The position numbers were made by a program, and so were the translations under genes. The notes under the pieces were generated by a model that saw nothing but the letters and a program-made list of their open reading frames with translations, ran no database searches and was not told where the DNA came from. Positions 1-6,500 of a stretch of 11,343 nucleotides of DNA are shown here, one piece after another. Source of the stretch: a gamma proteobacterium symbiont of Bathyaustriella thionipta (GTDB taxonomy: Bacteria; Pseudomonadota; Gammaproteobacteria; Chromatiales; Chromatiaceae); the NCBI GenBank assembly GCA_025656895.1, contig JAHXHF010000366.1, positions 1 through 11,343 of the forward strand. Reading direction: 5' to 3'. The number at the start of each line of letters is the position of its first letter. Positions within the stretch are counted from its first letter, which is position 1.

Positions 1-87
1 TTTTCTCTTCTTTCTTTCGCTCATTGGTTCATTTCTCCCATCACAGAGTACAGCTTAAACTACTGTCTTGATTATGGGGTCCACTTT

Positions 88-109
88 ACAATGCCAGTAA
101 GTTAAGCTC
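88..109 (-). repeat. Candidate terminal inverted repeat of the IS4-family remnant
   Basis: Read on the plus strand this is CAATGCCAGTAAGTTAAGCT and two more bases. It matches the IS4-type end pattern AATGCC-N4-AGTTAAG, known from IS4 itself, and is similar to the IS231 end. It lies 12 bases beyond the transposase stop codon, where the right end of such an element should be. The partner repeat should lie beyond the transposase 5' end, but that end is missing here. Recognition rests on remembered family ends and was not checked by alignment. Positions 1-87, outside this end, show nothing I can identify. Confidence 0.5.
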
Positions 110-120
110 TAAGCAACTGT

Positions 121-815
121 TTATAAAGCGCTTTTATACGCAGAAAAATGGATGTCATTCTTGATGTTCTTTATTCTCCTTGGGTAGGATCGTCCCTTCC
201 TAACCGCTTCTGTCGATTGACTGATGTAATCAATTATCTGTTCCAACTGAACCTGAATACCCTTGGTGGCCTGGTAGATAAACTTCACCAGATGATGCTT
301 CATTTTAGAAAGCGTTTGTGCGAAATTAATCTGGTATTTCCTTCGGCAATGCTCTGTTTTTTTCTGATCTTTTTTTGTCCGGCTAATGCCAGGATGGTGC
401 TGAGATTACAGGCTACGATTTTGGCATAAAAATCCTGCTGGATGGATAACACAGATTTACCTGAAAAGTTTTCAATTTCAATCCATTGTTTCATGCGTTT
501 GTAGTTTTCTTCAATACCCCAACGCAGGTGATAAAGTGATTTGAATATTTTGGCAGGATAGGTTTTGCTGTCCATAAGATTGGTGATCAATACTTCCACT
601 TCATTGGGTAGATCAACGCGTATCAATCTCAGGGTAACAGGCTGGCTTGATAAGCCTTTCTGCTGGCAGGTTTGAAGGGAGGGTTTATTGGGTTCGAGCG
701 TAATGATTGCCTCTGGCTGGTTACTGTTAATGAAGTCGTGGATCTGCGTACTTTTGTGGGTGGTAGCCCGCATGCAAAAAGCTCGTTTTTGTTGAATAAC
801 TGGGGTCAGATACAA
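121..815 (-). pseudogene. IS4-family transposase, 5'-truncated and frameshifted
   Basis: This is the C-terminal half of a DDE transposase read on the minus strand in two pieces. The upstream piece (815 to 300) contains the IS4 signature Y-x2-R-x3-E-x6-K, seen as YHLRWGIEENYKRMK, which carries the catalytic glutamate. It ends HKRFLK-stop. The downstream piece (303 to 121) carries the usual basic tail with RKGRSYPRR. The two join if one A is restored to the short A run near 302-306, so a single-base deletion is the simplest explanation. The N-terminal half with the two catalytic Asp residues is absent: in-frame homology fades near 800-815 and a stop lies at 837-839. A programmed -1 shift at the A run is possible but cannot rescue the missing half. 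The element is almost certainly dead. Confidence 0.85.
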
Positions 816-902
816 ATTAAATGCTATACTGTCTCCTCAGGACAAAGGGGTCAAGAGGACAAACGATAATTGTCAAGGTATCTGTCGCCTCAAGTAATAA
901 AT

Positions 903-1094
903 CTACGCTGCTTTTTTCATTCCATCGCAGTCCTCTTCATTTTGCTTTTTCTCCGGGTTTAAAAACACTTTATCAATCCATTTCCAATGACGGGTTCCCC
1001 GGCTCCAGCGTTCCGGGTGTTCCGCTTTGGCTGCTTCATAGCGGTCTGGAGGTCGGTAAAGCGAATACAGACCGATGGTTTGATGGAAGTCGGA
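903..1094 (-). pseudogene. C-terminal fragment of an IS3-type transposase
   Basis: A 63-codon open stretch on the minus strand ends at TAG (903-905) and is closed upstream by an in-frame TGA (1095-1097). Its translation contains RYEAAKAEHPERWSRGTRHW followed by a VFLNPEKK segment. This is the tail pattern (HPERWS-x-TRxW ... LNPE) that I associate with integrase-core transposases of the IS3 family. No catalytic DDE residues lie in this piece. Upstream, a possible continuation past the stop reads VTP, as in relatives, but decays quickly. I take it as a relic left by an old insertion. The family assignment is by motif memory only. Confidence 0.55.
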
Positions 1095-1116
1095 TCAAGC
1101 ATAGTACTCTGAGCGA

Positions 1117-1133
1117 CCGGGTGTAACATCCGG
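1117..1133. repeat. Palindromic hairpin element, copy 1
   Basis: CCGGGTG-TAA-CATCCGG forms a 7-bp stem, including one G-T wobble pair, with a three-base loop. An almost identical hairpin sits at 8018-8036. The shared core CCGGGTG-NAA-CATCCGGG, and its place between genes, suggest a small interspersed REP-like palindrome. It lies just beyond the transposase scrap. Confidence 0.5.
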
Positions 1134-1216
1134 GCTAGAACGTACGTGGTCTGATTATGCTGATGGGCATGGTTGATAACCTTGCCTGCCCCATTTCTGA
1201 AAAGTGTGACCTTGTG

Positions 1217-2470
1217 TTATTTCAGTGCCTGCCAAGCAGGTACAGCTTTGGTGAACTCTTCCTGAAAAGCTGGACGTTTGATATTGTTCTTTTTGACTTT
1301 GAGGGCGAAGTCGCGCCAGCGGAACGGATCAGCCAGCACATCAACCAATACGCGGTGAACCTTGCTCATCACATGTGCCTTACGGGCGTAGTCCTTGCGC
1401 GGGGCGTTGCTCTGCAGGTTGCCCAGGCCTGATAAATAGTATTTTAAAATTGCTTCGGGATACCTGCTTTCCAGGCGTTTGGCGGTCTGTAGTTCATAGG
1501 CGCTGTCCCATGCGTTGAATGGATAGCGGCTCTGGCTCAGCACGGCTACTGCCTCCTCGTACTCTTTACGGTGCATGCGGATGCGAAGCTGCTCTGTCTC
1601 CCTGGCCTTCTGCAGGCGTGCGAGAATTTTTGCTTCGTAACACTTCCATTCGGCGGCTGTGCACAGTTTTCGAAATGTTTTGTACTTGTCGCAGGTCAGA
1701 GGATCGATCGCCTGCTCGAATTGTAGCGCCAGGTAGCGTTCGTGATTGCCGGCGGATTTTACCCGCCTGGCAACGAATTGGCGTAATTCATCCATGCGGC
1801 CTTTTCCTTTGAGCAGTCCTGTCTCCGCAATCTCCATGGCCTTCTGCTTTTCACCGGCCTTCCAGTAGAAATCCGCCAGGTCGAAATAGTCGGTGCCGGT
1901 GTTCAGTTTATGCTGGCGAAGTTCCAGATATTTTTCCCGGTCGCCGAGTCGACGATAAATGCGGCGGGCATGGTCGAAATTCCAGTTCCCGCCCATGATT
2001 TCGAAAGCTTGCGCCAGTGCGCGCCAATCGTCGTCGCTGTAGCAGGCCGCATAGGCCAGGTTGTAGAGATCGTCGTCAAGCCCGGCATTGCCGCTCTCAA
2101 TATAGGGCAGGGCGTTGTCGAGAAGCTTCTGTCGGTAGCCCGCACCGGTTTTTTTCCGGGAGAGCGCCTGTGCAATATCCTGCAACAGGCTCGAAACATG
2201 GAAGTCGGTGTCATAATCCCCACCACCGTATGCGTCCAGTTCGTCCAGATCCGGCACGAGTTCGGCCCACAAGGCCAGAAGTTTTTCACCCTCGGACTGT
2301 TTCTTTTGGCTCGGTGACAGGGCGGCGTGCTTGTTCAGGTAGTCGAGACATTCATGCCGGACAGGCGGGCGGGTGCTGGCTATGCGGATGATCAGTTCAA
2401 TCAGCTTTGCTTTCGATGCGGTTTCCAGCAAGTTTGCCAGAGGATCATTCTGCTTGCGTTTTTTTGCCAT
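1217..2470 (-). CDS. Conserved hypothetical helical-repeat (TPR-like) protein, 417 aa
   Basis: The protein is intact, soluble and largely helical, with no signal peptide or membrane segment. The first residues are very basic (MAKKRKQ). Residues about 10-50 form an LLETASKAKLIELIIRIA-type helix pair. The middle and C-terminal parts repeat helix pairs rich in alternating A, L, Y and R, for example YFDLADFYWKAGEKQKAMEIAETGLL, split here only by description, as in TPR/SEL1-like arrays. The layout recalls the region that follows the zinc-binding domain in SWIM zinc-finger proteins, but I see no SWIM motif (CxCxnCxH), so that domain is absent. The start is supported by AGAGGA about seven bases before the ATG. 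The flanking genes are all relics, so the context gives no clue to function. A scaffold or protein-binding role is only an inference. Confidence 0.8.
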   Translation of the reverse strand: MAKKRKQNDPLANLLETASKAKLIELIIRIASTRPPVRHECLDYLNKHAALSPSQKKQSEGEKLLALWAELVPDLDELDAYGGGDYDTDFHVSSLLQDIAQALSRKKTGAGYRQKLLDNALPYIESGNAGLDDDLYNLAYAACYSDDDWRALAQAFEIMGGNWNFDHARRIYRRLGDREKYLELRQHKLNTGTDYFDLADFYWKAGEKQKAMEIAETGLLKGKGRMDELRQFVARRVKSAGNHERYLALQFEQAIDPLTCDKYKTFRKLCTAAEWKCYEAKILARLQKARETEQLRIRMHRKEYEEAVAVLSQSRYPFNAWDSAYELQTAKRLESRYPEAILKYYLSGLGNLQSNAPRKDYARKAHVMSKVHRVLVDVLADPFRWRDFALKVKKNNIKRPAFQEEFTKAVPAWQALK

Positions 2471-2501
2471 GCTGCTTCCTCTTATAGTTTGATAGATTTT
2501 A

Positions 2502-2648
2502 TCACCGATAAGGTCGTACGGATTTATTAGACCACTTCAGGTTGATACGTTCCGCAAGTTTTGCCGAGTTTGACAGGGTCGTTCCATAGCGGAGTTTTGC
2601 TGCGACAACGATGCCGGTGTTCAGCAAATACGCCAGTGATGTACTCAC
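2502..2648 (-). pseudogene. vapC: vapC toxin remnant with internal deletion
   Basis: This 48-codon frame starts with GTG overlapping the stop of the antitoxin frame (GTGA), the usual VapBC coupling. It opens STSLAYLLNTGI, matching the PIN-domain start YLLDTNI, and then jumps directly to IVVAAKLRYGTTLSNSAKLA, which matches the later VapC block (I-VAAELRYGA-KS--LA). About 40 residues normally found between these blocks are missing, and so is everything after AERINL, including the later acidic residues. The first PIN Asp is replaced by Asn (LLNT for LLDT). The relic cannot encode an active nuclease. Identity comes from motif recognition and gene order. Confidence 0.7.
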
Positions 2649-2886
2649 AGTTGCACGTCATCCAGTGGCGGCAGGTCTTCATTTATATCGGGGAAGGGTT
2701 CAGTCAAGGGATACAGGGTGGCGAGAAGAGCCAGCAACTTTCTTTTCGGATCGGCTCCAAGATCAGGCAGTCACCTTCCTTGTGGATGATGGCTTCCTCG
2801 CCTTCCAGCTCGAATTCACGAGGAATGCGTAGTGCCTGGTTGCGTCCGTTGCGAAAGAGGCGGACATGACGTTCAGGAGTTGGCAA
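2645..2886 (-). pseudogene. vapB: vapB (AbrB/MazE-type) antitoxin with one-base frameshift
   Basis: The frame starts at TTG (2884-2886), preceded by an AGGA, and reads RLFRNGRNQALRIPREFEL and then a GDCLILEPI segment. This is a classic swapped-hairpin (SpoVT/AbrB-like) VapB antitoxin that binds DNA and neutralises VapC. In that frame it runs off into a false end and stops at 2704-2706. In the next frame, from about 2746 on, the sequence resumes as KRKLLALLATLYPLTEPFPD and then LPPLDDVQL, stopping at 2645-2647. That is the normal VapB C-terminus. Restoring one C near 2747-2751 gives LILEPIPKRKLLALL and a protein of about 80 residues. With the partner toxin also broken, this is a dead toxin-antitoxin locus. 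The 223 bases between it and the hydrogenase operon hold no gene I can support. Confidence 0.8.
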
Positions 2887-3109
2887 TAGGGTATCCTAAG
2901 AGGATGCAGAATCATTATTTCTCGATACAAAAAAGAGATTGCGGCTTCAATAATTTCTGCTACTTCAATTGTAAATCCTGCCGGCTTGCAATCCGGAAAA
3001 TCAGTTCGGTGATAGCGCGTAGGCAAAGTGGCCGGATCCGTGAACGGCTGTGCCGCTTCGACGCACGGGAAGTACAAGCATCGCGGGAGGCAGGCATCCG
3101 GGAGCGACC

Positions 3110-3523
3110 TCAGCCGACCCCGAATAAGGACAACACTGCCTCACGCGCTTGCTCATTGGCCCTGGAGAGCGCAAGAACAAAGGTTTCCTCGGGTAGATTT
3201 TTTAGTTGAATAGCCAGTTTCAATGCAATCGTAATGCCCAGATTATGCGAGGACAATACCGAGTCTTCCATCATCAGTTCTTCTACTTGCAGTAGCTGTG
3301 GAGTTGCTGCTGTTTGCTCAACCCCGGCAGTAGAGTCGATTATCAGTATATGACGGTAATTACGCAGTAAATTCAGCAACTTCAATCCGGGGCGATCCAC
3401 TGTCATGAGCGTAAGTCCCTTAGCCTGCAGCCGGTTAAAATCCTCATTACTGGACATGCTGGTGCATAAATCCCAGGCCAGTGTATCTCCCGCATGCGGA
3501 GAACCCACCGCAATAATGGCCGC
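3110..3523 (-). other. Fused hydrogenase maturation peptidase-like (M52-type) domain of HydA
   Basis: This domain-level entry covers residues about 454-590 of the hydA product. In HybD the metal ligands are Glu16, Asp62 and His93. The matching positions here appear to be Thr467, Asp496 and His546. The glycine-asparagine of the first motif is Gly460-Ser461. So two of the three ligand positions are kept and one is lost, although Asp466 and Asp471 lie close by. The usual order beta strand, GN/DE loop, D-x-x-G helix, IIDA strand and SSH loop is preserved. It could be a working cis protease, a weakened one, or a folding tag. No separate protease gene is present in the window. Confidence 0.7.
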
Positions 3524-4882
3524 CGCGCTCCAGTCATTTACATGAAACCGATGTCTGAGCGGGGGTATCCGCAGTTCGCGCCGGGCTTTGCGTTGCAGGC
3601 TGAGATCCAGAAAGTGGGTTGCGCATGAGATACAGGGGTCGTAATTGCGGATCATGCTTTCCGCACGCTGCCTTAGTATATCGGCATCCTTGTGCAGGCC
3701 GAAGCGGGTCAGGCCTTCTCGCAGATCTTCTTCCATACGGGCCTGGTTCTGACTGGTTGGGGGAACAATACGCGCGTTGCTTACCCGACCCCGATCGTCG
3801 AGTTTATAACGATGCCACAGAATTCCTCTGGGCGCTTCGGTACAGCCGAACCCGATTCCCTCTCTGGGCGTGACTTCCATTGACGGGCTGGGATCGGGAC
3901 GATAATTTGTCAGTAAGCGCCGGGCCTCGTGCAGGCAAAAAAGTATTTCCAGACCCCGGGCCAGGAGGCTGTGAAACATGTTCTTACTCGGGAACCGGGT
4001 TCTCAGCTTGCCCATCACATCCTGGATTTCAGCGGGTAAGCGATCACGATTCAGATTGATCCTGGCCAGTGGTCCGACCAGGTAGGGTTTCCCCTTCAGC
4101 AGGCAGTGCAGCGCAGTGCTGTGGGCCACCTGGTGTTCGATAAAAACAGACTCGAATGACTCAATCGATATATCCAGCCCCGCATCGTTCACCAGCCTGC
4201 CTTCGTTGAACGGATACTCGCTGTCGTGGCGAAGTGCCACTGAAACAAACGATTGTTCGTCGTCCGGTAATGACAGCGTATCCAGCCAGCGAAGCATTTC
4301 GATCGCATCCGGGTAGGCTTTTTCAACCAGACGCAACAGTTTGTCAGCAGCACCTTGCTCCGGTGCGCGAAAAAAACCGCCAATCTTCGCACCGACCGGG
4401 TGAACAGATCGAGCGCCAAACAGTGCAATCAAATCATTCCCCAGCGCTTGCAGTTCCAAACCGCGGCGAACCACTTCCGGGTAAAGAGCGGACAGGCCAA
4501 TCACGCTTTTCTCACCCAGGAAATCCGGTAATGCCAGCAAGTGAATATGCAGGCTGTGGCTCTGGATCCATTCCCCGCAATAGAACAATCGGCGCATCGA
4601 CCGTATCCAGGGGTGGGCCGACATACCGAATGCGGACTCAATTGCGCAAGAGGCGCTCATCTGGTAAGCGACCGGGCAGATACCGCAAATTCGCGCCACC
4701 ACGTCCGGCACATCGTAATAGTAGCGTCCTTCAAGAAACTTCTCGAAATAACGGGGAGGCTCAAAAATACGCAATTGCAGTGACTCTATTTTCTCATTCC
4801 TGATTTCCAGGTCCAACGCTCCCTCACCTTCGACGCGGGTGAGTAGCGGCACGTTGATATTCAGTATCTCGGGGTCGTTCAT
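3110..4882 (-). CDS. hydA: Group 3b [NiFe]-hydrogenase large (alpha) subunit fused to a maturation-endopeptidase-like domain
   Basis: This is the NiFe active-site subunit of a cytoplasmic, NADP-linked bidirectional hydrogenase (HydA/HyhL). Residues 1-423 are the large subunit. The N-terminal ligand motif is RICGIC (Cys66, Cys69) and the C-terminal motif is DPCISCATH (Cys417, Cys420, His423). That length fits the roughly 428 residues of archaeal HydA. Relatives end a few residues after the His, and the tail is cleaved during nickel insertion. Here a basic linker (about 424-453) leads into residues 454-590, which resemble the HycI/HybD peptidase family: IIAVGSPHAGD (GN-x-x-x-x-DE region), VDRPGLKLL with Asp496, an LIIDST strand, and SSHNLGI with His546. 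Thr467 sits where the nickel-binding Glu/Asp is expected. The ATG overlaps the hydD stop by four bases (ATGA), so translation is coupled. Large-subunit identity is certain; the fused domain is a motif-level call. Confidence 0.93.
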   Translation of the reverse strand: MNDPEILNINVPLLTRVEGEGALDLEIRNEKIESLQLRIFEPPRYFEKFLEGRYYYDVPDVVARICGICPVAYQMSASCAIESAFGMSAHPWIRSMRRLFYCGEWIQSHSLHIHLLALPDFLGEKSVIGLSALYPEVVRRGLELQALGNDLIALFGARSVHPVGAKIGGFFRAPEQGAADKLLRLVEKAYPDAIEMLRWLDTLSLPDDEQSFVSVALRHDSEYPFNEGRLVNDAGLDISIESFESVFIEHQVAHSTALHCLLKGKPYLVGPLARINLNRDRLPAEIQDVMGKLRTRFPSKNMFHSLLARGLEILFCLHEARRLLTNYRPDPSPSMEVTPREGIGFGCTEAPRGILWHRYKLDDRGRVSNARIVPPTSQNQARMEEDLREGLTRFGLHKDADILRQRAESMIRNYDPCISCATHFLDLSLQRKARRELRIPPLRHRFHVNDWSAAAIIAVGSPHAGDTLAWDLCTSMSSNEDFNRLQAKGLTLMTVDRPGLKLLNLLRNYRHILIIDSTAGVEQTAATPQLLQVEELMMEDSVLSSHNLGITIALKLAIQLKNLPEETFVLALSRANEQAREAVLSLFGVG

Positions 4883-5652
4883 TTCTTGTCCCAGGTTTCC
4901 CCTTCCTGTCTGAACCCGTCAGCAGCACTGTTGATAAACCAGAATCTTCTTGTGATCTCGTCATCCATTAACCCGAATCCCTTGAAGCGATTGGCGAGGC
5001 TTGCGGTATTTGGGTTTTCTGCCGGCCCGTAACAACCGTAACAGGCGCGTCCGACCCTGGGACAGATGGCGCCGCATCCGCTACGCGTAACCGCGCCCAT
5101 GCAGGGGCGCGCTCCGGTCACCATGACGCAAACCTGCTGCCGACGCTTGCACTCAATGCACAGCTTGTCGGAATGTTCAATCGGAGAAACGCCAGCCATC
5201 AGTGACTTAAGCGCCTCCAGCAGGGCTTCGGTTGTGATGGGACAACCCCAGATCTCAAAATCCACCGGGACGTGAGCAGAGATGGGTGTAGCGGTTTCCA
5301 GGCTGTCGATACTTCCGGGGGTTGCATAAATATCAATCATCCATTGTCCCGAATCATGCATATTGCGCAATGCCTGCAATCCGCCGGAAGTCGCACAGGC
5401 GCCCACGGTCAGCAGCCACTTACTGTGCTTGCGGATGGCCTGTATCCTGGGCAAATCCGCCTCGGTCGAGATGCTGCCCTCTACGATCGCGATATCAACT
5501 TCTGCATTATTATCGAGAATCCCGGCCTCGGCAAAATGGCGGATTTCCATAAGCCGTGTCAATTCCAGAAAATCTTTTCCCGCGTTCAACAGCGCCAGCT
5601 GACAGCCATCACAGGAACTGAATTTGTGTACCGCAAGTGACAGCCTGCTCAT
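4879..5652 (-). CDS. hydD: Group 3b [NiFe]-hydrogenase small (delta) subunit, Fe-S
   Basis: This 257-residue subunit carries the Fe-S relay that passes electrons from the NiFe site to the flavin module. The proximal-cluster cysteines are visible as CDGC (14, 17), GAC (86) and WGCP (137). A cysteine-rich C-terminal half (165, 168, 175, 184, 193, 197, 204, 207, ending CYGCYGP) supplies two more clusters. No twin-arginine signal or membrane anchor is present, so the enzyme is cytoplasmic, as group 3 enzymes are. AAGGGGG lies seven bases before the ATG, inside the end of hydG, whose stop is two bases upstream. The 3' end overlaps hydA by four bases. The protein belongs to the Nqo6/HyhS family. 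Confidence 0.92.
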   Translation of the reverse strand: MSRLSLAVHKFSSCDGCQLALLNAGKDFLELTRLMEIRHFAEAGILDNNAEVDIAIVEGSISTEADLPRIQAIRKHSKWLLTVGACATSGGLQALRNMHDSGQWMIDIYATPGSIDSLETATPISAHVPVDFEIWGCPITTEALLEALKSLMAGVSPIEHSDKLCIECKRRQQVCVMVTGARPCMGAVTRSGCGAICPRVGRACYGCYGPAENPNTASLANRFKGFGLMDDEITRRFWFINSAADGFRQEGETWDKK

Positions 5653-5654
5653 TA

Positions 5655-6500
5655 TCAGACCCCCTTAACCTGCAGTAATGACTCGACCCGGTCATAGCGG
5701 AATACCGGCCCATCCTTACATATAAAGGTTGGACCAAACTGGCAGTGGCCGCACTTGCCGAGCGCACACTGCATATTGCGTTCCATGGAAAGCCAGATGC
5801 GGGATCGCTTGATTCCCAGATCCAGCATTTGACGGGCGGCCGCTTTCATCATACCTTCAGGTCCACACATCATTGCGGTGACATTATCTGTATGGAACTG
5901 CAAGTGCCCGAATAATCCGGTCACCGGTCCGATATGCCACGGCCAAAGCGGGTCACCCTTGTCTGCGGTCAGCAGAACACGGGTATCCGGCATTGCCGAC
6001 CATTGTTGCCAGCGCTCTTTCCAGATCAGGTCTGCGGAATGCTTTACTCCCTGCACGATATTCAAGTGACCGAAGCGTTTGCGGCGCCGCTGTACGTAAC
6101 GTATCACCGATACTGCGGGCGCGCATCCCAGGCCGCCCGTGATGATCAACAGATCCCGGCCTTCGGCTTCCCGCATTGGCCAACCATGGCCGTAGGGTCC
6201 ACGGATTCCGATCTGGTCACCGCTCCGAAGTCTGGCCAGCCCCCGGGTAACCCGGCCAACCGTACGAATGGTGTGATCCAGCAGATGTTTATCCTGCGGA
6301 TCAGAAGCTATGGATATCGGCACCTCGCCAACGCCATGCAGGTACAGCATGTTAAACTGGCCCGGCTCGAAGTGGTATGCCCGACGTGCTTCTGCCGCCG
6401 CCAGCTCAAGGCGTAGCGTAAACAGATCCGGCCCCTCTTCGACCCGTTCAACCACGGTGGCCGGAACGGGCATGAATGCATGATTCAAATCCTTATTCAT
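5655..6500 (-). CDS. hydG: Hydrogenase gamma subunit: FAD/NAD(P)-binding, 2Fe-2S reductase
   Basis: This is the flavoprotein module of the group 3b enzyme and exchanges electrons between NAD(P)H and the Fe-S chain. It is of the ferredoxin-NADP reductase / dihydroorotate dehydrogenase electron-transfer (PyrK-like) type. Residues are counted from the ATG at 6500. The flavin segment has PGQF (46-49) and PISIAS (61-66). The nucleotide segment has GGLGCAP (122-128) and CGPEGMM (212-218). The C-terminal 2Fe-2S motif has Cys245, Cys250, Cys253 and Cys261. A TTG 33 bases upstream (6533) is in frame, but the ATG is preferred because it overlaps the hydB stop by only eight bases. Neither start has a strong ribosome site. 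The stop lies two bases before hydD. This hydG is unrelated to the FeFe-hydrogenase maturase of the same name. Confidence 0.92.
   Translation of the reverse strand: MNKDLNHAFMPVPATVVERVEEGPDLFTLRLELAAAEARRAYHFEPGQFNMLYLHGVGEVPISIASDPQDKHLLDHTIRTVGRVTRGLARLRSGDQIGIRGPYGHGWPMREAEGRDLLIITGGLGCAPAVSVIRYVQRRRKRFGHLNIVQGVKHSADLIWKERWQQWSAMPDTRVLLTADKGDPLWPWHIGPVTGLFGHLQFHTDNVTAMMCGPEGMMKAAARQMLDLGIKRSRIWLSMERNMQCALGKCGHCQFGPTFICKDGPVFRYDRVESLLQVKGV

Noticed and set aside
300..306. Programmed -1 frameshift joining the two transposase pieces
   Set aside because: The A run is short, no downstream stimulatory structure is evident, and the gene lacks its N-terminal half, so a simple deletion is the better explanation.
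821..1126. 101-codon plus-strand ORF
   Set aside because: It lies antisense to the IS3-type transposase scrap, which has clear motif support. It is a mirror of that sequence.
2763..3077. 104-codon minus-strand ORF across the vapB start
   Set aside because: It overlaps the well-supported vapB frame in another frame, and its composition does not look like a protein.
4234..4803. 189-codon plus-strand ORF inside hydA
   Set aside because: It is antisense to a conserved hydrogenase region. The translation is low in hydrophobic core pattern and rich in Arg/Pro/Ser, typical of an antisense shadow.
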